Shown piece by piece: positions 5,301 through 12,014 of a DNA stretch of 15,245 nucleotides. How positions within the stretch are numbered: position 1 is the first letter of the stretch; each line of letters opens with the position of its first letter. Below the pieces are notes generated by a model. It saw nothing but the letters and a program-made list of their open reading frames with translations. It had not been told where the DNA came from and made no database searches. This DNA comes from Lachnospiraceae bacterium UBA3287 (GTDB lineage: Bacteria; Bacillota; Clostridia; Lachnospirales; Lachnospiraceae): NCBI GenBank assembly GCA_002362155.1, contig DETN01000146.1, forward strand, positions 1 to 15,245. Direction: 5' to 3'. The position numbers and the translations under genes were made by a program.

Positions 5301-8282
5301 AGGGGAACTCTGATGGTCAGGGAAACAGGAAAGCCCCTTCTGGACGACGGAAAGAAGATAACCGCTTCCAGGACCTTTACGCCAGAAACGTCTGACGGCG
5401 TCATCTACCTGGATTTTACCTTTGACGCCTCCGATCTTGCGGGAGAGACTGTCGTAGCCTTTGAAGAACTTTATCATAAAGGCATTAAAGTCGCTGCTCA
5501 CGCCGATCTGCAGGATAAGGAACAGTCTCTTGTATATCCCGGGATCAGGACTACAGCCTGCGACATAAAGACCGGAGACCATCTGGGCATTTCTTTCTTT
5601 GACCGTCTGACCGGATCTTCCGGGGAGACGACAATTACGGACAGGGCGGAGCTGACAGGCCTTATGCCCGGTTACGTCTACCGGGTCAAAGGGACCCTGT
5701 ATGACAGGGAGAGCGGACAGGCCCTGAGAGGGAAAAACGGGAGAGAGATCACGGCGGAAACGGAAATAACGGCTTCCGCTGAAAAGGAGACCGTAGAGCT
5801 GACATTCAGAACGGATCTTTCTGTTCCGGGCAAAACCCTGGTCGTCTGCGAAGATCTGATCCATAACGACGTGGTCATCGCATCCCATAATGATCTTACA
5901 GACGAAGAGCAGAGCGTTCACTTCCCGGAGATCACTACCAGCGCCATGGACCAGGCAACAGGCAGCCATCTGGGGACGCCTTCCAAAAAGGCTCTTATAA
6001 GAGACAGAGTTTCCTACACCAATCTTATTCCCTCGGCCGGCGACCGCCCTGCCTCCTATACCATGAAGGGCACCCTGATGGTGAAAACCACGGGAGAGCC
6101 TCTGCTGGACAAAGAAGGAAAAGAGATCACAAGTCAGGTGACATTCTCTCCGGAGAGCCCTTCGGGATCTGTGGATCTGACCTTTGAATTCGACGCATCC
6201 CTTCTGCAGGGTGAGACGGTGGTATGCTTTGAAAAGATGTACCGGGAGGATATCCTGGTGGCCGTTCATGCGGATCTGGAAGACAGGGAGCAGAGCGTAT
6301 TTTATCCCGCCATTATCACCAGAGCATCCCATGACAGGACCGGGACGCAGCTGGGGTATCCCGGAGAGGAACAGTCCATTACCGACATGGTTACCTATGA
6401 GAATCTTCTTCCCGGAACCTACGTGGTACAGGGCCTTGTCATTGATTCCGGGACCGGTCTTCCTTTTACGGATGCAGAAGGAAAGGAGATCCGGGCGGAA
6501 AAGATCTTTACCGCTGAAGAAATGAACGGCCAGGTCCCCGTGACTTTTAACTTCAGGGCAAAAGGCCTTACCGGCAGAACGCTGACGGTTTTCGAGACTC
6601 TTTATACCCGGGGCGGGACCCTGATCGCTTCCCATGAAGACAGCAAAGACCGGGATCAGATGATCTTTTATCCGGGAATCACCACAAAGGCAGAGGATGG
6701 GGAGACTCATACCAACGCAGGCCCTGTAAAAGACCTTGTGACCATCACAGACCATGTCTTCTACAACAACCTGATTCCTTCCACACAGGAGGATCCCAGG
6801 GAATATACCGTTAAAGGCACCCTTATGGTCAAATCCACCGGAAAGCCCCTTCTGGACGAGAACGGAGAGGAGATCACCTCCGCGCATGTCTTTTCACCTG
6901 AAAAGGCGGACGGATGCGAAGATCTGGTCTTTACATTTTCTTCGGCTCTTCTGGCCGGAGAGACCGTGGTCTGCTTTGAATCTCTTTATGAAAAGGATAT
7001 CGAAGTGGCAGTACACGCCGACCTGGAAGACAGGGACCAGAGCGTCTTTTATCCCTCTGTTACTACCAGGGCAGCCGATAACAGGACCGGAACGCATACC
7101 GGTTCTGCAGGAGAAGAAAAGTCTCTGACCGACATGGTCACCTATAAGAATCTTCTTCCAGGCACCTATCTGGTAAAGGGCCTGGTCATTGATTCCGGGA
7201 CCGGTCTTCCTTTTACGGATGCAGAAGGAAAGGAGATTCGGGCGGAAAAGACCTTTACGGCCGAAGAAATGAACGGCTATGTCCCCGTGACCTTTACCTT
7301 CAGAGCGGAAGGCCTTTCCGGCAGGACGCTGACCGTTTTCGAGACCCTTTATACCGAAGGCGGGACCCTGATCGCCTCCCATGAGGACAGTGAAGACCGG
7401 GATCAGATGATCTTTTATCCCGGAATCACCACAGAAGCAGAGGATGGGGTGACACATACCCATACAGGGCCTGTAAAAGAACTTGTGACCATTACGGACC
7501 ATGTCTGGTACAACAATCTGATACCCTCCACGCAGGAGGATCCCAGAGAATATACCGTAAAAGGCACCCTTATGGTCAAATCCAGCGGAAAGCCCCTTCT
7601 GAATGAAAAGGGTGAACCCGTTACATCAGAGCATGTCTTTTCACCTGAAAAGGCGGACGGATGCGAAGATCTGGTCTTTACTTTTTCTTCGGCCCTTCTG
7701 GCGGGAGAGACGGTGGTATGCTTTGAATCCCTTTATGAAAAGGATATCGAAGTGGCAGTCCACGCCGACCTGGAAGATCATGAACAGAGCGTTTATTATC
7801 CCTCCATCAGGACAAACGCCTCCGTATCCGGCAAAAAGTCCGTCACCGCAAAGGGAAAGGTGACTCTGGAAGATATGGTGGAATACAAAAACCTGATTCC
7901 CGGCACCGAATATGAGCTGACCGGCATCCTGATGGATAAAAAGTCCGGAAAGCCCCTTGAGGCAGGGGGCGGACAGGTGAGGGCCTCCGCAAAGCTGATT
8001 CCAGAGGAAGAAAGCGGCATCTGCCCTGTGACCTTTACCTTCGACGCCTCAGGCCTGGGAGAAAGGACACTGGTGGTATTTGAGACCCTTTCCCTCTCCG
8101 GAATCGAAGTGGCAGTCCACGCGGATCTGGAGGATAAGGCACAGACCGTAACGCTGACACCGCCTCCGGCTCCTCCGAAAACAGGAGACGAAGCAGGACC
8201 TGCCCTGTGGATCCTTCTTGCTCTGTCAGGACTTGCCGCCGCCGGCCTTCTTCTGAAAAGAAGAAGAAAAACCGGAAAATGA
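2340..8282 (+). CDS. Giant cell-wall-anchored VaFE/SpaA repeat surface protein with thioester-domain-like head
   Basis: 1980-residue secreted, sortase-anchored adhesin or stalk. A signal peptide (residues 1 to about 36, hydrophobic LLSLLLILVLFVCA) is followed by a Glu/Pro/Ser-rich acidic segment to about 160. Residues about 170-375 resemble a thioester adhesin head, with C202 and C216 in the RCWYV and YWAVCS motifs. Three SpaA/Cna-B-type domains follow (about 378-485, 495-595, 605-702), each with a candidate isopeptide Lys near its start and a Glu in a YxLxE-like strand (for example E448). Ten VaFE repeats of about 120 residues fill 703-1940; every copy keeps the Glu of the VaFE-like motif and the Gln of the DxxQ motif that makes the Thr-Gln ester crosslink in this family. 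The C-terminus has PPKTG (1945-1949), a membrane segment and KRRRK. The start is set by AAGGA (2331-2335). It is followed by a strong terminator, so it is probably monocistronic. No sortase gene is in the window. Confidence 0.93.
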   Translation: MKKFVIKTGRYRKLLSLLLILVLFVCAAVPPAEAEAAQTGDEEESILQETEADPAEPSEEPQDASGEAEEEPPKADGEESPDPSSGTAAPEGQGDETPLPSQEVHENREEGGGETSGEIPEKSNEEVEELPKDIEEDSEGTPVEEMEEAAEESGEEELLMKAPLLGASGAGSLPDPLGTVTVGRQGRTPLPVYSRYVNYTRCWYVIHNNVKYWAVCSRASASGSVPPESPDSRTVKCRYNHLNAEAVNGIAAWQKAVEDSSTVPIKKNQGHNARLAKAVLVSMFTRASFWKESFSNFTLSYAAAHLLVSDLLFGDDNAATGKNYNLVFKTTKSNVEKWLEDPGNAALVDSCKAYIAYFWDGGSDRGRQSVVWVEGLPGVMDLRKRAEDKEGNTVSGQDLTGTTYVLYKDHGCSEPAKDVYGKDAVFVCDKDGEADAIVLPIGTYYLKETKAAPGMELDKEIYTTELVRSTSFSNYINFHMNKVTDKVKDAKPGEGSLIIQKRDSETGRARGGASLQGAVYDLIVDQEEGVTDEKGTYKNGDVYGTLKTDEEGRASLEKIPEGAYILKERTASKGYKVSVEARKILIENGSTLSLTGEQGLPEEIIRAPFSFAKTGSDDRKMAGVVFRVTCQESGESWEIVTGEDGIYDSLKEKEPARQRLLYGTYLLEELPCPANEGYTLCESETFRVGSEKAVDLGTFVNYRGPSAGTVLTDEKGNRYLKAGGRITLKDTVTLHDMLDYKDQEIRLKGRLVDAETRETVAEAEKKVTLESAEQTLIMDFELDASGLGGKSLVAFEYVYDKDGKLITKHENLRDKNQTVHFPAIQTTAVCEGTEDQVLSSCRNALIRDTVSYTGLEGGKTYRIDGILYDTADGKPFLAGGSQVKSSVSFTAEASGQGSVTAEFSFDIPKDMEGKVLVAAESLFNAGGDLLAEHKDLKDEKQTVWVPGIGTQAQDLMTGDHAGTVSEQTSFRDKVTYTGLSPKKKYEIRGTLMVRETGKPLLDDGKKITASRTFTPETSDGVIYLDFTFDASDLAGETVVAFEELYHKGIKVAAHADLQDKEQSLVYPGIRTTACDIKTGDHLGISFFDRLTGSSGETTITDRAELTGLMPGYVYRVKGTLYDRESGQALRGKNGREITAETEITASAEKETVELTFRTDLSVPGKTLVVCEDLIHNDVVIASHNDLTDEEQSVHFPEITTSAMDQATGSHLGTPSKKALIRDRVSYTNLIPSAGDRPASYTMKGTLMVKTTGEPLLDKEGKEITSQVTFSPESPSGSVDLTFEFDASLLQGETVVCFEKMYREDILVAVHADLEDREQSVFYPAIITRASHDRTGTQLGYPGEEQSITDMVTYENLLPGTYVVQGLVIDSGTGLPFTDAEGKEIRAEKIFTAEEMNGQVPVTFNFRAKGLTGRTLTVFETLYTRGGTLIASHEDSKDRDQMIFYPGITTKAEDGETHTNAGPVKDLVTITDHVFYNNLIPSTQEDPREYTVKGTLMVKSTGKPLLDENGEEITSAHVFSPEKADGCEDLVFTFSSALLAGETVVCFESLYEKDIEVAVHADLEDRDQSVFYPSVTTRAADNRTGTHTGSAGEEKSLTDMVTYKNLLPGTYLVKGLVIDSGTGLPFTDAEGKEIRAEKTFTAEEMNGYVPVTFTFRAEGLSGRTLTVFETLYTEGGTLIASHEDSEDRDQMIFYPGITTEAEDGVTHTHTGPVKELVTITDHVWYNNLIPSTQEDPREYTVKGTLMVKSSGKPLLNEKGEPVTSEHVFSPEKADGCEDLVFTFSSALLAGETVVCFESLYEKDIEVAVHADLEDHEQSVYYPSIRTNASVSGKKSVTAKGKVTLEDMVEYKNLIPGTEYELTGILMDKKSGKPLEAGGGQVRASAKLIPEEESGICPVTFTFDASGLGERTLVVFETLSLSGIEVAVHADLEDKAQTVTLTPPPAPPKTGDEAGPALWILLALSGLAAAGLLLKRRRKTGK
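4446..8159 (+). repeat. Array of ten VaFE (T-Q ester bond) repeats
   Basis: Ten degenerate in-frame repeats of about 120-130 codons begin near 4446, 4809, 5181, 5544, 5931, 6312, 6678, 7059, 7425 and 7806. Most copies start with an I-x-T-x-A strand, contain a D-x-V-x-Y-x-x-L motif and a V-x-F-E-like motif, and end with D-L-x-D-x-x-Q. The final Gln and the motif Glu are present in all ten. The first copy has the most divergent start. These are protein-domain repeats, clearest by translation rather than as DNA. Confidence 0.88.
6312..7805 (+). repeat. Tandem duplication with 747-bp period (two-repeat unit)
   Basis: 6312-7058 and 7059-7805 are near-identical copies of a unit of 249 codons holding two VaFE repeats. 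Landmarks match at exactly 747-bp spacing: GATCAGATGA at 6654 and 7401, and the starts of the second repeats at 6678 and 7425. Long identical DNA blocks occur, for example from about 6440 against about 7187. At protein level repeats 6 and 8 match, as do 7 and 9. This indicates a recent in-frame duplication, probably by unequal recombination. Confidence 0.9.
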
Positions 8283-8360
8283 AGCAAACGTAATAAAATA
8301 CAAAAAATGGACTTCGAACAGTCAGGATGATTCCTTCTTAAAGATTGATAAGAGATAAGT

Positions 8361-8402
8361 CAGAGAGCTCTGCGCCTTCAGGGGCGCGGAGCTTTCTGAT
8401 TT
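8361..8402 (+). terminator. Rho-independent terminator after the surface-protein gene
   Basis: A stem of up to 16 bp (8361-8376 with 8383-8398, including two G-U pairs) closes a 6-nt TTCAGG loop. Its core is CTCTGCGCC paired with GGCGCGGAG, and the 3' side runs into TTTCTGATTTT. It lies about 80 bp past the stop codon at 8282 and isolates the surface-protein gene from the downstream promoter. Confidence 0.8.
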
Positions 8403-8462
8403 TCAGGCGGGGTCCTTACAGGCTCTGCAGCAGGATTAATGTTCTCAGGAAGGGCATTTCAG

Positions 8463-8471
8463 TGGTATAAT
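8463..8471 (+). promoter_or_regulatory. Extended -10 promoter upstream of the DUF1848 gene
   Basis: TGGTATAAT (8463-8471) is a perfect extended -10 element. The -35 region is weak (TTCTCA at 8442-8447, 18-bp spacer), which extended -10 promoters tolerate. Transcription would start near 8478, leaving a leader of about 92 nt before the ATG at 8570. The same TGGTATAAT appears ahead of the exporter operon at 11945. Confidence 0.65.
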
Positions 8472-8498
8472 CAGTACACCTGTTAAGACATTTGATCC

Positions 8499-8543
8499 AG
8501 GCCTGCCATAGACTTTTCGTCTGTCCGGGCCTTTTCTTATTTT
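8499..8543 (+). terminator. Terminator-like hairpin in the DUF1848 leader (attenuator or small-RNA end)
   Basis: Positions 8499-8505 pair with 8526-8532 (AGGCCTG-type outer stem with one G-U pair). A small CC/C internal loop follows, then 8508-8513 pairs with 8519-8524 (ATAGAC with GTCTGT) around a TTTTC loop. TTTTCTTATTTT follows directly. It sits between the promoter at 8463 and the ATG at 8570, so it would terminate before the gene unless overridden. Confidence 0.6.
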
Positions 8544-8569
8544 GAAGAGTCAGCTGAAAGGAATCATTC

Positions 8570-9505
8570 ATGATCATTAATACCGGACAGAGAACGGATA
8601 TCCCTGCCTTTTATGCAAAGTGGCTGGCGGGACGGCTCAGGGAGGGCTTTGTATGCGTCCGAAATCCCTTTGACCCCAGACAGGTAAGCCGCTACAGGCT
8701 GGACCCCTCTGTGGTGGACGTCATCGGCTTCTGCACAAAAAATCCCGCCCCCATGTTTCACTACATGGACCTGCTTTCTCCCTACGGCCAGTACTGGTAT
8801 GTGACCATCACGCCCTACGGAAGAGACATAGAACCGCACGTTCCGGACAAGCACAAGATACTGGAGGATTTTAAGAGGCTGTCGGATATGGTGGGGATAA
8901 ACTGCGTGGGATGGCGTTACGATCCCATTTTTACAGACAGCCGCTATACAAAGGAATACCACCTGAAAGCCTTCTCGCAGATGGCCCGGACCCTGGAGGG
9001 CTATACTGAAACGGTGGTCATCAGTTTTATCGATATCTACGACAAAGTCTTCAGAAACTTTCCGGAAGCCAGAGAGGTGGAAAAGGAAGACCGGCTGGAT
9101 CTGGGAAGAAAGCTGATCGAAATCGCCGCAGGGTGCGGTATGACGGTGAAGCCCTGTGCGGAAGGAGATGAGCTTGCCCCCTACGGGGCCGACTGCAGGG
9201 GCTGCATGACCGTTGACGTCTATGAAAGGGCCATAGGGAAAAGACTTACAGTCCCTGCCAGAAAGCCGGCAAGGGAGGGCTGCGCCTGCTATCTGGCCTG
9301 CGATATAGGGGCCTATGACACCTGCATGCACCTGTGCAGGTACTGCTATGCCAACAATGACCCCCTGCTGGTGCGGGAAAATGCAGGGCGCCACGACCCC
9401 GCCTCCCCCTTTCTGGTGGGCGGTTACAGAGAGGACGATATCATTCACGACGTCCCTCAGCAGTCCTGGATCGACCATCAGATCAGTCTTTTTGATCTTC
9501 TCTGA
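8570..9505 (+). CDS. DUF1848 family protein with C-terminal iron-sulfur-type cysteine cluster
   Basis: 311 residues, about the usual length for DUF1848. The N-terminus shows the family pattern: RTDIPAFYAKWL, VRNPFDPRQVSRYRL, then IGFCTKNPAPM where many members have FWTKNP, followed by WRYDPIF and EYHLKAF. Cysteines cluster at the C-terminal end: C209 and C212, C238/C240/C244, then TCMHLCRYCYAN with C252, C256 and C259 spaced CxxxCxxC. This is the spacing of radical SAM enzymes, so binding of a 4Fe-4S cluster is plausible; the biochemical role of DUF1848 is not established to my knowledge. ATG 8570 follows AAAGGA (8557-8562) at 7 nt. No signal peptide or membrane segment is visible. It has its own promoter and a possible attenuator; 54 nt separate it from the next gene, so readthrough into the oxidoreductases is possible. 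Confidence 0.9.
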   Translation: MIINTGQRTDIPAFYAKWLAGRLREGFVCVRNPFDPRQVSRYRLDPSVVDVIGFCTKNPAPMFHYMDLLSPYGQYWYVTITPYGRDIEPHVPDKHKILEDFKRLSDMVGINCVGWRYDPIFTDSRYTKEYHLKAFSQMARTLEGYTETVVISFIDIYDKVFRNFPEAREVEKEDRLDLGRKLIEIAAGCGMTVKPCAEGDELAPYGADCRGCMTVDVYERAIGKRLTVPARKPAREGCACYLACDIGAYDTCMHLCRYCYANNDPLLVRENAGRHDPASPFLVGGYREDDIIHDVPQQSWIDHQISLFDLL

Positions 9506-9559
9506 TAAATTTAAAGGGTAAAGTTGTAAACAGACGTTATAGCGTATAAGGAAAAAAGT

Positions 9560-10717
9560 ATGAGAACTGCTGTAATCGGTGTTGGAAACATGGGAAGCAA
9601 GTATGCCTGCCTGATCCAGGAGGGGCAGATCCGGGGACTGGAGCTTTGTGCCCTGACCAGAGTACGGGGCGTCTACAGAGAAATGCTGGGGAAATCCATA
9701 GAAGCAGGGGTCCCGGTCTTTGAAAGTGCGGACGCTCTCTTTGATGCCGTTGAAAAGAGAGACCTTCCCCTGGACTGTGTGATCATCGCAACGCCGCACT
9801 ATTCTCATGAATCCATAGCCGTAAGAGCCTTTGGACTTGGGCTGAACGTCCTGTCGGACAAGCCCTCCGGAGTATACTCCAGACAGGCCAGGCATATGGA
9901 AGAGGCGGCGGAAAAATCCGGAAAAAACTTTGCCATGGTCTTCAATCAGAGGACGCTGCCCGTCTACCGTCAGATCAGGGATATCGTAAAGAGCGGAAAG
10001 TACGGAGCCCTCAAGCGGGTCAGCTGGGTGGTGACGGACTGGTACAGGCCGGAGAAATATTACAGGTCCAGCGCCTGGCATTCCACCTGGGAAGGAGAAG
10101 GAGGAGGCGTTCTGCTGAATCAGTGCCCCCACAACCTGGATCTTCTCCAGTGGATTCTGGGCATGCCTGCAAAGCTGCAGGGCTTCTGTAGGGAAGGCCG
10201 CTATCACGATATCCAGGTGGAGGACGATGTGACCCTCTACATGGAATGGGAGAACGGGGCCACCGGCACCTTCATTTCCTCCACCGGCGAAGCACCGGGG
10301 ATCAACCGCCTGGAGATTTCTCTGGAGGAGGCCATGCTGGTATGCGACAGGGGTGTCCTTAAGATCGGCGAACTTTATCCTGAGCTTGGCATGAAGGAAG
10401 AGGAATACAGAAAGACTTCGGACGATTATTTCAGAAAGATACAGGGAACATGGTCGGAAGCATCCGTCCCCGCGGCAGATGAGAATCCCTATAAGATCAT
10501 TCTTCAGTCCTACGCGGATGCCTGCCTGGGAAATGGAAGCAATATCGCCGACGGGACCGAAGGAAGAAAGAGCCTTCTTCTTTCCAATGCGGCCTACCTG
10601 TCTTCCTGGGAGGGACGCATGGTGGAGGTCCCCGCTCCCGGAAGCGACATGGAGAAGGAGTTTGAAAAATCCTTCGAGTCCTGGCTGGACAGGAAGAAAA
10701 ACGAAGGAAAGGAATAA
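9560..10717 (+). CDS. Gfo/Idh/MocA family NAD(P)-dependent oxidoreductase
   Basis: 385 residues, normal length for the family. The N-terminal Rossmann fold is clear: MRTAVIGVGNMG gives GxGxxG at residues 7-12. SDKPSG carries K101, at the position of the usual EKP catalytic lysine, and NQCPHNLDLLQW carries H191, matching the family's catalytic His region. Members typically oxidise or reduce sugars, polyols, inositols or amino-sugar derivatives using NAD(P)H; the substrate here cannot be read from sequence. The ATG follows an AAGGA-type site (about 9548-9552). The next gene, a divergent member of the same family, starts 2 nt after this stop codon, indicating a two-gene operon with coupled translation. 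No membrane segment or export signal is visible. Confidence 0.92.
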   Translation: MRTAVIGVGNMGSKYACLIQEGQIRGLELCALTRVRGVYREMLGKSIEAGVPVFESADALFDAVEKRDLPLDCVIIATPHYSHESIAVRAFGLGLNVLSDKPSGVYSRQARHMEEAAEKSGKNFAMVFNQRTLPVYRQIRDIVKSGKYGALKRVSWVVTDWYRPEKYYRSSAWHSTWEGEGGGVLLNQCPHNLDLLQWILGMPAKLQGFCREGRYHDIQVEDDVTLYMEWENGATGTFISSTGEAPGINRLEISLEEAMLVCDRGVLKIGELYPELGMKEEEYRKTSDDYFRKIQGTWSEASVPAADENPYKIILQSYADACLGNGSNIADGTEGRKSLLLSNAAYLSSWEGRMVEVPAPGSDMEKEFEKSFESWLDRKKNEGKE

Positions 10718-10719
10718 GC

Positions 10720-11784
10720 ATGGAAGGGAAAAGCATGGACAGGATCCGCTTTGCCATCGTGGGATCGGGCTGGCGGGCCCTCTATTACGTACGTATCGCT
10801 AAAGCCCTGCCGGAGGTCTTCGAGCTGACTGCCATGGTCTGCCGGAACCCCGAAAAGGCGGAGAAGCTCTCAAAAGAATACGGCATCCGGACTACCTGTT
10901 CGGCAGATGAGTGCATGGACTTCAAGCCCGACTTTGTGGTGGCTGCGGTCAGCAAAGCGGCGATCGCCGATGTCAGCGCGGAGTGGATGGAAAAAGGCTT
11001 CCCGGTCCTTTCCGAGACGCCGGCTTTCAGAACGGAGGAACAGGCAGAGAGACTGAAAGCTCTGATACTGAAGGGCGCAAAACATACGACAGCCGAGCAG
11101 TACCGGAAATATCCAACTGTGTCGGCCCTTATTAAGGCTCTGGACAGCGGGATCATAGGAGAGAGAGACTACTGCATGGTATCCTTTGCCCACGAATATC
11201 ACGGTGCCAGCCTGATCAGAGCTTTTCTGGGCCTTACACCCGATGTGAAGTTTACGGCAAAGGCCAGTACCTTCTCCTTTCCCACTGCGGAGACCCTGAG
11301 CCGGTACGAAAAGTTCACAGACGGCCGGATCTCAATGAAAAAAAGGGCCCTGGCCATAGTGTCCTTCGAAAACGGAAAGGCAGCTCTCTACGATTTCGAC
11401 GGAGAGCAGTACCGGTCCCCCATCAGATCCAGCATGATCAAAGTCCAGGGGTGCCGGGGTGAATTTGCAGGCGATACCTTCTCTTATCTGGACGAAAGCA
11501 ACGAGCCGGCACAGGAGAGCCTTGTCATAAAAAGCAGGATGGTCTTCAGGGATACGGATAATCCAAACTTCAAGAGGATCCGGGAGATCACGGAGATTAC
11601 TTTCCGCGGGGAGATCCTTTACAGTCCGCCCTTTGGCCTCTGCGGACTATCCGAGGATGAAACGGCCATAGCCCTGGTCCTTAAGGAAACGGGCCTTTAC
11701 GCAAAGGGATGCGGGGAAAATCCCTGTCCTTTCGCGGAAGCCGCTGCGGATGTCCGCATGGGACTTGCCATAGCGGGAGAATAA
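10720..11784 (+). CDS. Divergent Gfo/Idh/MocA family oxidoreductase lacking the usual catalytic lysine
   Basis: 354 residues. The Rossmann start is FAIVGSGWRA (G15-S-G17-W-R-A20), with Ala replacing the third Gly of GxGxxG. Where the family has EKP this protein reads SETP, with T100 at the Lys position, so ordinary catalysis is doubtful. His residues at 158 and 161 (AHEYHGASLIRAFLG) lie in the C-terminal domain. It could be a regulatory or structural partner of the upstream enzyme, or use another mechanism; this is inference. The start is uncertain: ATG 10720 has AAAGGA (10708-10713) at 6 nt, while in-frame ATG 10735 (MDRIRF, a more typical N-terminus) has GGAAGGG at 10722-10728. The upstream stop ends at 10717. 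A strong terminator follows, so this is the last gene of its unit. Confidence 0.88.
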   Translation: MEGKSMDRIRFAIVGSGWRALYYVRIAKALPEVFELTAMVCRNPEKAEKLSKEYGIRTTCSADECMDFKPDFVVAAVSKAAIADVSAEWMEKGFPVLSETPAFRTEEQAERLKALILKGAKHTTAEQYRKYPTVSALIKALDSGIIGERDYCMVSFAHEYHGASLIRAFLGLTPDVKFTAKASTFSFPTAETLSRYEKFTDGRISMKKRALAIVSFENGKAALYDFDGEQYRSPIRSSMIKVQGCRGEFAGDTFSYLDESNEPAQESLVIKSRMVFRDTDNPNFKRIREITEITFRGEILYSPPFGLCGLSEDETAIALVLKETGLYAKGCGENPCPFAEAAADVRMGLAIAGE

Positions 11785-11791
11785 AGCATGC

Positions 11792-11835
11792 CTCCGGAGG
11801 GGGCGCCCTGGCGGCGCCTCCTTCGGAGTTTTTTT
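11792..11835 (+). terminator. Strong rho-independent terminator after the oxidoreductase pair
   Basis: A 16-bp stem (11792-11807 with 11813-11828, two G-U pairs) encloses a 5-nt loop and is followed by seven T residues (11829-11835). It begins 7 nt after the stop codon ending at 11784. It separates the oxidoreductases from the exporter operon. Confidence 0.95.
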
Positions 11836-11879
11836 ATCAGATGAAAAGAAGTGGTGGGGGACGGTGAATGCGGGGTGCA

Positions 11880-11912
11880 GGAATCTTAATGCAAATGAAA
11901 GGAAATCTTAAT
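11880..11912 (+). promoter_or_regulatory. Direct repeat AATCTTAAT x2, candidate activator site for the exporter operon
   Basis: AATCTTAAT occurs at 11882-11890 and 11904-11912, each preceded by G/A-rich bases, with a 22-bp period (two helical turns). Relative to a start near 11960 the copies lie at about -78 and -56. That is a normal position for an OmpR/PhoB-type response regulator binding same-face direct repeats. The repeat is seen directly; the regulator is inferred and none is encoded in the window. Confidence 0.4.
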
Positions 11913-11944
11913 AAACAAGTTTCGGTCATGGAAGTATACTAAAC

Positions 11945-11953
11945 TGGTATAAT
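11945..11953 (+). promoter_or_regulatory. Extended -10 promoter of the exporter operon
   Basis: TGGTATAAT is a perfect extended -10 element with no good -35 box 17-18 bp upstream, which fits an activator-dependent promoter. Transcription would begin near 11960, giving a leader of about 55 nt to the ATG at 12015. This also argues against the in-frame GTG at 11958 as the start of the first gene. Confidence 0.65.
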
Positions 11954-12014
11954 AATAGTGCCGGCTAAGTTAAGCGGCGCGTTTTCAAATACAGTTCCCG
12001 GAGGAATAGAATTT

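Noticed and set aside
4245..6887. Very long open frame on the minus strand (about 880 codons) opposite the VaFE array
   Set aside because: It mirrors the repeat structure and codon bias of the plus-strand gene, has no ribosome site or recognisable domain, and disappears where the repeats end. The plus-strand protein has clear domains.
9524..9550. TTGTAA...TATAAG considered as a promoter for the first oxidoreductase
   Set aside because: The spacer is only about 15 bp, and the transcript would start almost at the ATG at 9560, leaving no room for the ribosome site.
8564..10207. Minus-strand open frame of about 547 codons
   Set aside because: It runs opposite the DUF1848 gene, the intergenic gap and part of the first oxidoreductase, all of which have strong plus-strand support. 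Its translation resembles no family.
11958..12014. Upstream GTG at 11958 as the start of the first adaptor
   Set aside because: It overlaps the inferred transcription start of the TGGTATAAT promoter, and ATG 12015 has a strong GGAGGA site.
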